A model generated the notes under the pieces. It was not told the origin of the DNA, did no database searches, and saw only the letters and a list, made by a program, of their open reading frames with translations. This document shows, one piece after another, positions 11,403-22,330 of a DNA stretch of 64,000 nt. Location: the NCBI GenBank assembly GCA_000507305.1, contig DF239165.1, positions 183,519-247,518 of the forward strand, read 5' to 3'. Within the stretch, counting starts at the first letter, position 1. Each line of letters opens with the position of its first letter. Source of the stretch: Breviolum minutum Mf 1.05b.01 (lineage: Eukaryota > Sar > Dinophyceae > Suessiales > Symbiodiniaceae). The position numbers and the translations under genes were made by a program.

Positions 11403-11817
11403 GAGCGGTAGTTCAGGGATTATTCAATGACCTATCATTGGGGAATGACATTTCCAGAATTGAATTCGCCAACAAAAATTCGGGATGTCTTAGTCTTTCG
11501 TCCCCCAAGATGATCGGGATGTTTTTTGGGATTCATTTTTGGGTTTCAGCAGAAAAAGACACAGGGGTAACAACTGCCCCTTCTATGGTGATTAGAACTG
11601 GGCAAAGGACCTTCACGATCTCAACCGACCTCCCTCTGAAATGTGATTAAATCAGGAAGGGAAACATCGGAACCCGCCTTGGTTATATAATTTTGTTTGG
11701 TGGATTAGGTGGATTCCTATTATTTTTTTAAAAGTTATTGTTAGATATTATCATTGTTTATATAGTTTACCATCATGGTTTACCTACATTGTACTAAGCC
11801 ATTATTTAAAGTATATA

Positions 11818-11994
11818 AAGGATCCGCTTCTTCCTGAAGTGCCAGACAGACTTTGTGTATGAATGCTTCAAGGCTCCTGCCTTGTTGGTTTGGGGATAAA
11901 CTTGATTCACAGGTACAAGGCTGATGTCAAGAAATCCACGGAGAAAGCGGCCGCAAAATTGCAACGAGATGTTGGGAATCCCAAAACAGGATGA
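11818..11994 (+). CDS. Terminal exon candidates with TGA stop
   Basis: The 3' part, after the acceptor-like TTGATTCACAG, reads YKADVKKSTEKAAAKLQ then RDVGNPKTG and ends at TGA 11992-11994. It is lysine and alanine rich and probably helical. An upstream piece (about 11822-11890) reads RFFLKCQTDFVYECFKAPAL and may be the previous exon, separated by a short intron. Both stand out by higher GC. Function unknown. Confidence 0.45.
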
Positions 11995-13019
11995 AGTCGG
12001 TGTCAGGTCAGATGCACAACTTGTGCTGTGGGTGTTTGGGGAAATTCATTCATGAAGGAGGCCTTATTTATTATTAATATGATTCATTTCTTTGTCTATG
12101 AATATTGGGTACAAGTAGTATGATTATGTATTATGTAGAAGGTTTTTCATACGCTATTTTTATGACATCCGATGTGTTTTATTTTTTGACAAAGTATACC
12201 ATTGCATCTAGGTCACTAGGTGGATTCTTGCGGGTGGATTTTTTGTTTACGGATCCTTGGTAGGTAAAGAAGCCGTATCAAATCCAAGTACACGAGTTCT
12301 TTCAGGGCTCGATGATGCGGATTCTTTTTGTTGGACACTTTACTATCCACTGCTCAAGTGTTGCTTGACAAAGTTATCTGCAGGTTTTCCTGCAAAATGA
12401 GCTAAACATTTGGAGTATTGCCTTATGTCGAGCCATTGGAAAGCGGATCTTGAGGGAAACCACCATTTTTTAATTTGTTATATGCACATTCTAGATCATC
12501 CAATCATCCAGTTGAAACAAGCATTTTTTATACATGGATGTTTCAACTTCCAGGTATATTATACCTCTAAGACTATTTCAGAAAAATGATGGTTCTGCCC
12601 CCAGATTTTTCAAAATTGTCCCGCGATTGGGGTTGGCACCAACCCACAACAGATTGGAATTGAATATACAAAACGTTCGCAAACATCACGAGACAAAATG
12701 CAGGGGAAATCTTGGAATCAAAGTTCAAAGGAGATGGTGGTGAGAAGGAAACTCCTTAATCACCTCAGTACCTCAGCAAGAATGTTGGTGGTGATTAGCC
12801 AGATGGTAAAAATAACCTTTGTTTCACCCTTATGAAGTTGGGATGATTTCATTAGTAAACCAACAATCTTTCCAAGTAACCATTTATTGGCTCATTGACT
12901 ATCCCGGATAAAGAAAGATGTCTATGAAATCATTTCAACCAAAACTGGAAAAGCAATCATCTCGGGCAACCTTCAATTGATTCATATCATTTGGGGCTTG
13001 GGTACATAATCTATTCATA

Positions 13020-13093
13020 TGGGTGTTTCCAAAAATAGGGGTACCCCCAAATCATCCATTTTAATAGGGTTTTACTCTTTTTTGGAAACACCC
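13020..13093 (+). repeat. Family N element (copy N1)
   Basis: GGGTGTTTCCAAAAATAGGG pairs with TTTTTTGGAAACACCC, about 74 bp in total. It is the tightest copy of the family. Confidence 0.85.
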
Positions 13094-13181
13094 ATATCTA
13101 TACATTTGTTTTTATGGAGGGACCTTTATTATCCTTCATCCACTCCACTGTTTTTCCAGAGTTGAGGCAGGACTCAACATA

Positions 13182-13290
13182 CTGATGATGGAAGAAATCC
13201 TGCAGCCACCTGGGACATGCATAAACCTCCTAAATAATGGGACAAACTACCAACCTCAACTGGTGCTCGCCGGATTTTTTCCATCAACAG
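13182..13290 (+). repeat. Family A element (copy A5)
   Basis: CTGATGATGGAAGAAATCCT at the left and TTTTTTCCATCAACAG at the right, with TA after the right end. Confidence 0.85.
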
Positions 13291-13352
13291 TAGGGGGTCC
13301 ATCTTGTATATAATTTTACCATTAAAAACCAACCATTCATGAAGGTATAACT

Positions 13353-13448
13353 GGGTGGTAGTTTCAAGAATTTGAATATGTTCAACCCTACTTGAGGAAA
13401 TGATCCAATATAATATGTTTCAAATGGGGTGGTTCAACAACCAACTAG
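13353..13448 (+). repeat. Family B element, diverged (B17)
   Basis: GGGTGGTAGTTTCAAG, GAGGAAATGATCCAAT and GGTTCAACAACCAACTAG match the family B ends and centre. Confidence 0.6.
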
Positions 13449-13680
13449 TTAACCACTTTACTCCTAAGTGGGATGATTTTTTCGAAGTTTTTTTCAACCA
13501 CCCAGGTGAGTTGCCACATGGGTACGACCTGTCATCAAGGCCACCCCACCTAACCACCACTGTGGTGGGTTTCATTCGACCCAGCCGTTGAAGAGGGATT
13601 TTTTTCAGATTTCCTATGGTATAAAGATACGAAAATCAATGGACATTTGAAAATCTTACCTGTTTGGGAGAAGTTTAAGT

Positions 13681-13840
13681 CATTTTTTTGTATCTTTTTG
13701 CGGTGAATCTGAAAAAAATCTAGAGGGTCTATATATATATATATTAGTTTTGTNNNNNAAGTACTATTTTTGTTATCTTTTTGTCGGTGAATCTGAAAAA
13801 TACTAGAGGGTCGTATATATATATATATAGTTTTGTTGAA
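13681..13840. other. 5-N assembly gap inside a near-duplicate
   Basis: N at 13754-13758. The 70 bases before it (TTTTTGCGGTGAATCTGAAA, AGAGGGTCTATATATATA) recur almost unchanged after it. The duplication may be an artefact of joining overlapping contig ends at an AT microsatellite. Confidence 0.85.
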
Positions 13841-14114
13841 GGGGTAGCATAAAAATCACAAGCCATGAAATCAGAATGCTGTCATTAACCAAGCAGGATT
13901 TCATGAAAAATGTCGGGACTTCAGGTATGAAATCACCATGAAGTGGGAATTGCTAGCAACCAACTATGATTTCACGAAATGTCATATTCGTTTTTTTTTT
14001 TTTACGGTGTTTCAGTTGCATTTTGATTCTTCGTGAGATTTAGGAACATTTTGTGAGATGTTTTCGCTTCTGGAGGTTGGTTTCGATGTTGGGAAATCAC
14101 AGAATTATACTATA

Positions 14115-14221
14115 GGTGGTGGTTTCAAATATTTTGTATTTGCACCCGGAAAATTGGGGAAGATTTCCAGTGTGACTCATGTTTTTCAATTGGGTGGAAA
14201 CCACCAACCAGTATAGAATTG
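14115..14221 (+). repeat. Family B element (copy B1)
   Basis: GGTGGTGGTTTCAAATATTT pairs with GGGTGGAAACCACCAACCAG. The inner TTGGGGAAGATT is typical of the family. Confidence 0.85.
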
Positions 14222-14279
14222 GGAAGGGTTATTATCACTTGTTTGAAGATATGCCAACCAAAAAATGGATGATTTGGAC

Positions 14280-14436
14280 CAGGTGGGCGTTTCGAGCCGA
14301 TCGTTCTAAATGGAGAGACAAAAACGACCCCTATAAATGGCCGAAAATTCAATGGATAACTGGTGTTTATTTCACCCCAAAATAGGTGGAGCTATTTCAC
14401 CCTTCTTATAACTGGTAGGGGGGCCCGGCCCACCTT
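14280..14436 (+). repeat. Family C element (copy C5)
   Basis: AGGTGGGCGTTTCGAGCCG at the left and GGGGGCCCGGCCCACCTT at the right, with CTATAAATGGCCGAAAATT inside. Confidence 0.75.
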
Positions 14437-14966
14437 GGAGAAATGTCTTTGTTTCAGCAATTTTTTGGCTGGTCCAGTTTCATTATGATTCGGGTCAGAT
14501 GCTAACCCCCATGATTTTCTGCTCCCAAGATGGGAGATGTTTCACTTGGAAGATGAGAAAAAATCATTAATCCAATGGCACTTTTGAGTGGTGCTTCGTA
14601 TCATTTCTAAATTTCCAGCGGGAAAGCTCAGAGGAAGCACACAACAATGGTTCATGGATCAAATCCTGCACCAGTTGAGATAAATATTTACCCTGGAAGT
14701 CCAGTCGACTAAACAAAGAATTGTCTTTAGAGGATGACCACTGTTTAAAGTCGATTCCGAGGTGCAAAGTTAGGTCTTTGGACTTTTGGGCGATCTATAC
14801 ATACTGTTATATTATTTGAGTAAAAGTTCAAGTTGAAAAATCTACTTTCTGAGACAGTAATGGAGTCAAAATGAAGAGTTCCCTATCTTCCCTCTTTCAG
14901 GTTCCCTTAAAGGTTCCCTAACAAACCCTACCAATTACCCCCTCCCTTTACCCCCTCCCTAGGAAG

Positions 14967-15139
14967 CCTTTGTCAACGGTGCAGGTTTGGTTATGGTCGA
15001 CATTGCAAGCGTGGACATTGGAGCCAGGGCCTTGGATGAAAAAATACCTGCCAGGTGGAGGGCCATTTACCCGAAAAAAAAGGGTCACTTTACCATCCCA
15101 ACATGGTCGCAAAATCAATGCCCAGGTGTGTTTTGTTAA
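14967..15139 (+). CDS. Terminal exon candidate with TAA stop
   Basis: After the acceptor-like CTCCCTAGGAAG the frame reads FVNGAGLVMVDIASVDIG, ARALDEKIPARWRAIYP and KKKGHFTIPTWSQNQ, ending at TAA 15137-15139. Codon choice and residue mixture look like real protein. A second frame is also open over the same bases but is richer in W, G and P and less convincing. Function unknown. Confidence 0.5.
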
Positions 15140-15486
15140 TGGGCTTCGCCCGCATTTCAGTCGTGCTGGTTCTGTCAGATGTTTCTACCAATTAAGAGGA
15201 TTTTGTACCGGTTTTTGTTGATGTGGAATGAGAGTTTTTTACCCACAAAAAGGTCCAAGATAATTATCCATTCAAATCTGGTCAAATTATAGCGACCTTA
15301 CACGACCTCACACCAAAAGGTAGCTCCCATATTTCAGGGAAATCTAGGTTGGTGAAAGTCCCCCCTGGGATGCTCCCCCCCGAACTCCAGATTTCCAGTG
15401 GGAAAATGAGTTGAACTTAAGTTCTGGGAATCCCATTCGAGCCGAGCCAACAAAAATCTCATGTCTGGTGGTCACTAAAATCCCCC

Positions 15487-15582
15487 GGGTGGTGGTTTCA
15501 AACATATTTAATTTTCACCCCTATTTCGGGAAGATTCCCAATTTGACTAATATTTTTCAAATGGGTTGAAACCACCAACTAG
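15487..15582 (+). repeat. Family B element (copy B2)
   Basis: GGGTGGTGGTTTCAAACAT at the left; AAATGGGTTGAAACCACCAA then CTAG at the right. The centre ATTTCGGGAAGATTCCCAAT is typical. Confidence 0.9.
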
Positions 15583-15659
15583 TCCCAGATAAAAATGGAT
15601 GTATGTGGAGTATGAAAAACCCTGGAAGTCACACCATTTTTGATAGGTTGGATTCGCAA

Positions 15660-15887
15660 AAAAGTAGCATTTTTTTGTTGATAGAAAACGGCCCTATGGG
15701 ATCCAATGCCCCTTCTGAGAATGGTAATGGAGGTTCCACCTCAATGAGTCCTCAATGTCCTATGCGTTTCGTTTCGGTGATGAAGGACACCCCAATCATC
15801 CCTCATGTTCTGATGTTTGGTGAGCCAGGATCTCTAGGGAGGGTTTATCATCATCCGAAATTCGCATCTTCGATCCGTGGAACTTGA
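15660..15887 (+). CDS. Terminal exon candidate with TGA stop
   Basis: The frame reads MGSNAPSENGNGGSTSMS, PQCPMRFVSVMKDTPII and PHVLMFGEPGSLGRVYH, ending at TGA 15885-15887. Family B copies flank it on both sides (15487-15582 and 15985-16104). A low-complexity N/G/S segment leads into a hydrophobic-aromatic C-terminus. Function unknown. Confidence 0.45.
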   Translation, partial: KSSIFLLIENGPMGSNAPSENGNGGSTSMSPQCPMRFVSVMKDTPIIPHVLMFGEPGSLGRVYHHPKFASSIRGT

Positions 15888-15984
15888 TCCCAAACGGGGT
15901 GAAACCTGGTGGTTGACTTTTTGGGCACCACTGGCTCCACCATGACCCAACGAAAAATGGCAGCAATTGGCAGTGTCAAAAGTT

Positions 15985-16104
15985 AGGTGGTGGTTTCAAG
16001 TTTCAAATATATTCTTTATTTTTATCCCGCTACTTGGGGAAATGATCCAATTTGACTAATATGATTTACAGTATTATTTTTTAGATGGGTTGAAACCACC
16101 AAAC
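15985..16104 (+). repeat. Family B element (copy B3)
   Basis: AGGTGGTGGTTTCAAG at the left, GGGGAAATGATCCAATTTG in the middle, GGGTTGAAACCACCAAAC at the right. It is slightly longer than its relatives because of an AT-rich insertion. Confidence 0.85.
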
Positions 16105-16314
16105 AAAAAAACACTTTCCTGATTTTGTGGTTGAAAAACCCCTCACCAAAAAAGGTGGAACGTGCTCGAGATCTTCGTACCTTTGGGTTTCTTGGATCCA
16201 TCTGAAGCCGGTGGATTTTGGGGCGGTCCGTTTTTTGTTGGGCTGGGAAACCTTCACGGTGGGAAAAGTTATTTTCCCCAAGATTAACGTGTTCAAACAA
16301 TATAAACAATTCTA

Positions 16315-16409
16315 CCTGGTGGTTTCAAATATCTTTTATGTTCATCCCTGTTTGGGGAAGATTCCCAATTTGACTAATATTTTTCAAAGGGGTTGAAACC
16401 ACCAACTAG
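16315..16409 (+). repeat. Family B element (copy B4)
   Basis: CCTGGTGGTTTCAAATATC at the left and GGGGTTGAAACCACCAACTAG ending the copy, with GGGGAAGATTCCCAATTTGA inside. Confidence 0.9.
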
Positions 16410-16714
16410 AATTCCTGGAAAGGAGGGGCCAGGTTTTTTCATAATGTCTGAAATTGATTCAGGGGCCATGTTATTCCCCGCAAAAAAAACAAACATGTTT
16501 TTGGACATGTTTTTTTTTTCCGGTTTCCAAGCTGACCATGTTGTTTTCGGTGCCATGTTATATAAAACCTTGCAAAAAAGCCCTGCGAAAGAAAATCTAT
16601 GCAACAGATGCCATGAAAAGATGTCTTGGAAGACATGAAAACATGGCCAATGTTGACCCAGGTAATGTATATTTATTGGGAATATCCCCCCACAATGCAA
16701 CCCCCCGCGGGAAA

Positions 16715-16898
16715 TAAGGCAAACCTTACATCTCCCTTCGGATCAACTTCGGATCCAGTGATCCAGGCCATTCTTTCTCAACCTCTCCGTGAACTTGAGT
16801 CTTGGGTCAGGGGTTGCCCAAGGAGTTCATTTGAATCACCAAAGGGCGACGAAAATTTCGCTACGAAAGGTTCAAGCAAACTAATGTTGCCCCAATGA
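16715..16898 (+). CDS. Terminal exon candidate with TGA stop
   Basis: The frame reads NLTSPFGSTSDPVIQAIL, SQPLRELESWVRGCPRS and SFESPKGDENFATKGSSK, ending at TGA 16896-16898. The same frame is open upstream to about 16626, but that part is less protein-like. Function unknown. Confidence 0.45.
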
Positions 16899-17062
16899 TG
16901 CTAGTGCATAGTAAGGGGAAATCTACCCAAAATGCCAAAGCGAATTGAGGTCGTTTTGTCTGAGATTTTTTTTTTGGGAGGTCAGTTCCTCAGAGAGGAG
17001 TTCCAGGTGGTTTTTGAAATTTGAAAATGAAATTAGCCATGGTTCATTTCACCAAACATTTC

Positions 17063-17175
17063 AGGTACCTAAAATGGAGATACTCACCTATATAAGCTGT
17101 ATGTAAGGGCTATGTAAGGGAAACCCCACCCCCAATATAGCCTTATAAGGTTCAGTACCTTTATTTTAGGTACCT
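17063..17175 (+). repeat. Family S element (copy S1)
   Basis: CAGGTACCTAAAATGGAG pairs with TTTATTTTAGGTACCT. The interior (TATGTAAGGGAAACCCCACC) matches the intron at 36684-36840, so the family has at least two copies. Confidence 0.75.
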
Positions 17176-17366
17176 CAAACTTTTGTTGATCATTGGCGTA
17201 ATTCGAGCTTGACTGGTTCAGTGGCTTAAAGGCCTACTGGGATTCTATTCCAAGGACAATGTATGTTATTTCCAAGAAAATTGTTCAGCATGGCAAATGC
17301 TTTATTAGGCATTTGATTTAAAAAAAGTTTCAGTAAACTTCAATCATGAACATCATCAACCACCTA

Positions 17367-17478
17367 CAAGGTGGGCCCCTACCAGTTATAAGTGGGGTTA
17401 TATCTTCATTTATAGGGTTTATAACCCAGTTACCCAATTATTAGGCCATTTATAGAGGCAATCATGCACCACCTACCT
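17367..17478 (+). repeat. Family C element (copy C6)
   Basis: CAAGGTGGGCCCCTACCAG is an almost ideal left end. The interior has GTTACCCAATTATTAGGCC. The right end is eroded (ACCACCTACC). Confidence 0.8.
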
Positions 17479-18126
17479 CCAAGGAACTAAACATATCTGC
17501 CAAGGCAGTTGGGGAATATTCTTTTAGCATTGGGATGTTTGTTCGTTTCCTGGAGAGTAACCCACCTTTTGTTGGACCCCTAAACTTTTTTGAATACATT
17601 GACACCAAAGATGGTTACCAGCCATGGTAGAACATTCACACCAAAATTCCCTAAATTTGCCATATCATCTATGACCCAGCTGGTGATTATGCCTATACCT
17701 AGTGAACCCGAATAAGTGGCTGGGGGGTTTAAAACATCCCCAGTTTGGCAAGTTCCCACAGCATGGTAATTTCCACTTGAGCTGTGAAAAAAGAAGATGT
17801 TGTTTGTTGTGAACAAAAATGTACCATACACTGTAGTTATTATGTATTGTAAAAGTACCCAACCGAGATGAACCCTGCATGAGATGTTCAGTGTGTTTTT
17901 TTCGTTCGCACGAAGTGGGCTGTAGTGATGATTGTCCCCAAAAAACGTCCAACTTGAACAGGGGTCATTAAATGGGACCTATTTTGGGTTGAAATTGTAT
18001 GGTAATTTTGATGGATTTCCCTTCTAATAGCGCATTGTTTGCGGTGGTGTCATATTGTGACTTGATAAGCCTCTTTTTTTGCAAGGAGTAAAGCCACATG
18101 TGGTCCCAAGTGAAAACAACTCAGGT

Positions 18127-18180
18127 TGAACATTTTTCTGTCCATTCTTACGAAATGATCCAATTTAACTTGCGCACACT
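18127..18180 (+). repeat. Family B fragment (B18)
   Basis: Only the centre remains: TACGAAATGATCCAATTTAA then CTTGCGCACAC. Confidence 0.4.
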
Positions 18181-19126
18181 TTTTCAGAGCCGGGCGATTC
18201 ACCGGAAGCTAGAAAATGCTTTTGACAGGGATGATGATACTGAAACTTAGAGTTGTCGGGATGCAAAAACCTCTTAGAGGATGCAATCCTGAGAAAATGA
18301 GTCGATTGAGTTTGGGGTAACACATGTAATCCTAGTGGTGATGCAAGCATCCTGGGGTAACACCGGAAACGTGTACATAAAGATGATGACAAGCCGCTAC
18401 TGGCTTGTATCAGGGTCCTTACGAACAATCAAAATTTTCAGACTTCAACCAAAAGAACAGTAGAATATCTACTAACCTTTTAGATTATACATTATAAACA
18501 CATATCTTATACATTCTATACACATCTGAACATTATAATGAACTCTCTCAATCTGATCCTGACCCATAGGCACCAGCCTCCCACCTGTGATTTCAGGTCC
18601 CAAATTTCTGATGCGACAACAACACGTCGCGGCTCCGAGAAAGCAGGTGGGTCCCCACGCGAATGGTGGGTGGGGTCCGGTAGCGCCCGGAGTCGTCCCA
18701 AAAAACCCACAGATCGACCCCCTTCTGAGTTGAGTGGGGTTTTAGTATTCAACTCACTATAAGCGTTTAATCTTTAGTTGTGGGGGTACCTAAGTTGTGC
18801 CTAGCTTTCAAAAGGACTTCTGAACGTCCTCCCCACCGGGCCCCACACCCCCTGAAGTTGATAAAGTTTTTTCCTGGTTCACTTGAAGATCTTGAAGACT
18901 GAATAAGTTTCAAAAGATCGGAAAAAATATCTTTTTCGAAGGGGCAGATTTTCAGATTTCATGCTAGTTTTCGGGGGTGTAATTTGTCCATATGTGTCCT
19001 CCTAAAAAAAATATGTCGATTTGTTTAGTGAAAAAATATGTAACTTGATTTTATTGATGCGTGAAGGAGGAAAGGGATTGGTCGGTTCCAGTCCCCCTCG
19101 AAAATCATGTAGGATCTATGTATGGT

Positions 19127-19197
19127 ACTCCACTTCTAGGGGTTATAAGTCCATTTATAACTTACAACTAGTAGAGGATGTAGAGGCCCATCTTGTA
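19127..19197 (+). repeat. Family C fragment (C7)
   Basis: CTCCACTTCTAGGGGTTATA and GAGGCCCATCTTGTA match the family C interior and right end. Confidence 0.5.
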
Positions 19198-19568
19198 CAT
19201 AACATGTACCAGAAAAGTCAACCAACAGTAGGTAAATATGCCAGTCCCATGTGCCAGAAAATGAAAGCACAAGCAGAAATCTTCATCGTTTCCAAATGAG
19301 GTTTGCGTATCCAAAAGAGTGAGGCAACTCAACATGTGGAAAACAAATGGAAGAAAAGTTACAGCTACAAAGATTCGGGAGGCAATGATACGCTACAGTA
19401 AACGAACATAGCATATTCATTGAATTCCACCCTAATATTCACTATATGATAGATATAGATATATTCACCTGCTTTTTTTTTTAAGATTAGAAACCATGAA
19501 TTTCCCATCATGTTCCGTTGGTTTGCATTTCGTGGGTGTACATTCCATGTTCCATGTTCCGCTATCTT

Positions 19569-19682
19569 ACTCTCCCTGAAACTAACAGTTCGCACCTGAA
19601 AATGTTCCGAAACCCAAAAGGAAAGGATCGTATTCCAACCATCAATTTTCAGGGGCTTTTGCTGTTAGTTTTAGGGAGGGTA
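19569..19682 (+). repeat. Family D element (copy D2)
   Basis: CTCTCCCTGAAACTAACAG pairs with CTGTTAGTTTTAGGGAGGG, with ATCAATTTTCAGGGGC inside. It ends at the base where a family C copy begins. Confidence 0.85.
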
Positions 19683-19820
19683 CAAGGTGGGCCCCCTACA
19701 AGTTAACTGGAGTTACAACATGTTATAAATCCTATAACTAGGGTTATAACCTCAGCCTCAGTTATCCATTTATTGGGGCCGCATACCTCCATTCATACCT
19801 GGTTTTTGGGCCCACCTCGT
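19683..19820 (+). repeat. Family C element (copy C8)
   Basis: CAAGGTGGGCCCCCTACAAG at the left, GTTTTTGGGCCCACCTCG at the right. It is directly stacked on D2 through a shared TA. Confidence 0.85.
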
Positions 19821-19978
19821 CGATCACCCGAGATTTTTTCATACACAAAATGCTCCTTTTCGGCGCCTTGCAGCTTGACGTTGGGGGTCAAAAAGCCAGG
19901 ATGGAGCCCTCCGGAACGGAAACAAATGTTGTGGGATGCACAGGATGCTGGGAGTGGAATGGGGTGGATGTGATGGGA

Positions 19979-20107
19979 AGGAAGTGCTGGGATCAAAGGT
20001 GAACGGATCAGTGGGTGAATCACCCCTAATATAAATATATCCCATGTATAAGTATAGGTGAAATAACCCATCTACTATTCACTTACTAACTTCCTGGGAC
20101 GTCCAAG
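19979..20107 (+). repeat. Family K element (copy K2)
   Basis: GAAGTGCTGGGATCAAAGG at the left and TAACTTCCTGGGACGTCC at the right match the copy at 41434. Confidence 0.6.
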
Positions 20108-20191
20108 TGGATGTTCCTGGTGTTTTTGGGGTGCGGATGTTTTTGTTGGAGGTTGGGAGCGTTTGACAGCCTTTTTCACACCTAAATGCTC

Positions 20192-20490
20192 AAGATATGA
20201 AGATATGGCAAGATCATCCTGCCGAGGTGCAATTTGCATCCCAAGGTATTCTTCAACAGGTCTTGAACCTACAAGATGAGCCCCTAGTATATGTTTATGA
20301 ATGTGATTTATTGTGGTTTAAAGGACCTTATAGATGGGTAAATGGGGTTGTAACAGCTACTGTATATAAGTGGAGGTATGATCCTTACAAGTGGTAGTCG
20401 CCCATCTTGTACCAGTGGTTCCCATTTCTTTCCAATGCACAAGGGGGTGAAACGGTGAAAGGAGCGCTACCTGTGGTGTCGAGTCTATGA
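20192..20490 (+). CDS. Two terminal exons around a family C intron
   Basis: Exon 20192-20274 reads MKIWQDHPAEVQFASQG then ILQQVLNLQ. A family C element fills 20275-20415, starting GA and ending CCAG. The frame resumes in phase 0 at 20416 with WFPFLSNAQGGETVKG then ALPVVSSL and stops at TGA 20488-20490. The join keeps phase and puts a GA-AG intron exactly on the element. The ATG at 20197 is internal or initial; upstream exons are not identified. Function unknown. Confidence 0.5.
20272..20415 (+). repeat. Family C element acting as intron (C9)
   Basis: CAAGATGAGCCCCTAG at the left and TAGTCGCCCATCTTGTA at the right are the inverted ends. The predicted intron is 20275-20415 (GA-AG, phase 0). 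Confidence 0.7.
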
Positions 20491-21029
20491 TAGCGATTTG
20501 GGCTTCAAGCAACTGGCGGGTGAAGGTGCTGGTTTTTGCTGGGAGTTTTGGGTGGAAGTTGTTTCGTTCCTGTTAATGACAACCTTTTTTTCCGTCGTTC
20601 TTGTTTTGGCTTTTAAGAAAGCTACCCCCGGAACTAAGCCGAAAAAAAATGGTGGTTGCCAGATAAGGCTTTATTCGTACCTTATTTGGGGGAGCATAAC
20701 TAGGATTTCCATGAAAACAAGTTTGAGGATTTCGGAAACAACCCACCCCAAGTGCTGCAAAAGCACTTCTTGGCGATGGCCGGTTCTGTGGCTTGAGGGG
20801 TGAGCCGTTGAGCCGGAATCTCTTGGATTTGAATAATCTCACTGATTACAGCTTAAAATCCAAGGCAGTCATTAGCGGTAACCATGAAAGCAACTGTTAT
20901 ATAATTCAGGAGAGAGAGTCACCCCGCACTTTTCGTATCTCAGATGCATTTGCGAAAACCCTGCAAGTTTGTCAAGCCGAGCATTAAAATAATAGGCACC
21001 TCCATGGGAACCCACTTTTCCTTCATTTT

Positions 21030-21092
21030 TTAGGGGTTATGACTCATATATTTTGGGCCTAAAACCTTCATTTGTTTATGGTTTTGGGGCCC
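21030..21092 (+). repeat. Family C right-end fragment
   Basis: GGGCCTAAAACC and GGTTTTGGGGCCCAAAGG are inverted with respect to each other. A matching left end (CAAGCTGGGCCCCAAAAACC) lies separately at 21412. Confidence 0.45.
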
Positions 21093-21587
21093 AAAGGCTG
21101 GAATTATTGATGAAACCAACGGCCAACAAAAGGACTCCGACGGAAAAAAAGAGCCATAGTTTTTTCCCCAAAGACGTGTACCTGTAAGACCAAACCCTCC
21201 CTCAAATGCATATATTTGCCATCATGGCACCCAAACAGGGAATTTTTGTGCCACGACCCGAGCGAACCTGAACCTTTGCCCTGCAAGTCAAGGTTCGACC
21301 ATTTAAAAAGGGGTCCGGAATTCTTGATGAAATAGATCCCTACTAAAACAAGGGAATCTTTTCGGAGTTAGATCATTGAATGACCATGGCCTTGAACGCC
21401 CACAAGCTGGGCCCCAAAAACCCAGTTATAAAAGTATAGGGGCAAAAGTTAACTTATTTCGGGCTGAAAAGAAGAAAACCAGTGAAAACCCATGGATTTT
21501 CTGCCATTCATTAGCCCATATGCTCCATGGGATTTTTCAATATCTACCTACATTTCACCATAAATTTCTAAGCCGTTGACTGCATTT

Positions 21588-21677
21588 GGGTGTTTCCTAA
21601 AATGCTGGTACCCCAAAACACCCCAAAATGACCATTTTTAGTAGGAAAACCCCATGGGTTTGTTGGGGAAACCCACC
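21588..21677 (+). repeat. Family N element (copy N3)
   Basis: GGGTGTTTCCTAAAATGC at the left and TTTGTTGGGGAAACCCACC at the right, with ATGACCATTTTTAGTAGG inside. Confidence 0.6.
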
Positions 21678-21802
21678 ATTTTAGGACCCTAGGGGGCTAG
21701 CCATGTCACTCCATGGGAGGTCGGATTGATCTCTTAAAGTTCCTGGACAAAGGCGGTGGAAGTCGGAAACCTTAGGTGAGCGAAAAAAAAACGGACGCTG
21801 GT

Positions 21803-22030
21803 TGTATAGGGGATGAAAATCTATCCAGAATATATAATATATATATATATGATATATAATATTTATGATATATAATATGTTTAATATGTAATAATTATAT
21901 ATAACATTTATAATATGTAATATATATAATATATATCATATATATATATATATCATATATTTTCATATAAATATTTGAATTAATATAGGGGATGAAAAAC
22001 TATCCAGTTATATGGAGGTTTGGATGATTT
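21803..22030 (+). repeat. Long AT tract inside a duplicated family E motif
   Basis: AGGGGATGAAAATCTATCCAG (about 21808) recurs as AGGGGATGAAAAACTATCCAG (about 21985). Between them are about 155 bases of almost pure A/T built from ATATAT and ATAATAT units. Confidence 0.75.
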
Positions 22031-22246
22031 TCGTCTTCAATTGGGTGATTTTTAGGTTCCAGCCGTTAATTTTCAGGGGATGAAATAGGCGCGCGCTTGT
22101 GTTACCCCCCACATATTCTCTAGCACGGCTGAATCTATTGCAAAAACCAATGAAAATGTAGCACGGCAGAATGCAAATGAAGAAAAAAACACTGTTCTTT
22201 TTTGTAAGTGTATCATGTCGCCAATAGGATTGAATCAGCACACCAT

Positions 22247-22330
22247 GGCAGAAGGAAGCAGTCCATTGCGTAGCACTTTGAACACGAACGCTATCACGGG
22301 TTTGGACATGTGCAAAGTACCGGTTTTGTT
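22247..22330 (-). repeat. Dispersed copy of the 57.4-kb tandem unit
   Basis: On the minus strand it reads CGTGTTCAAAGTGCTACG, then CAATGGACTGCTTC, preceded by ACTTTGCACATGTCCA. This matches the unit tandemly repeated at 57404-57595. Confidence 0.75.

Larger units (their letters stand above)
11995..14960. other. Region without a supported gene
   Basis: It holds family A, B, C and N copies, the assembly gap and AT-rich sequence. Short frames are present, but none has borders and composition that persuade me. Confidence 0.4.
17180..20190. other. Region without a supported gene
   Basis: It holds families C, D, K and a family B fragment. A GC-rich patch at 18540-18700 gives an open frame (DATTTRRGSEKAGGSP), but I see no borders for it. 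Confidence 0.35.
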
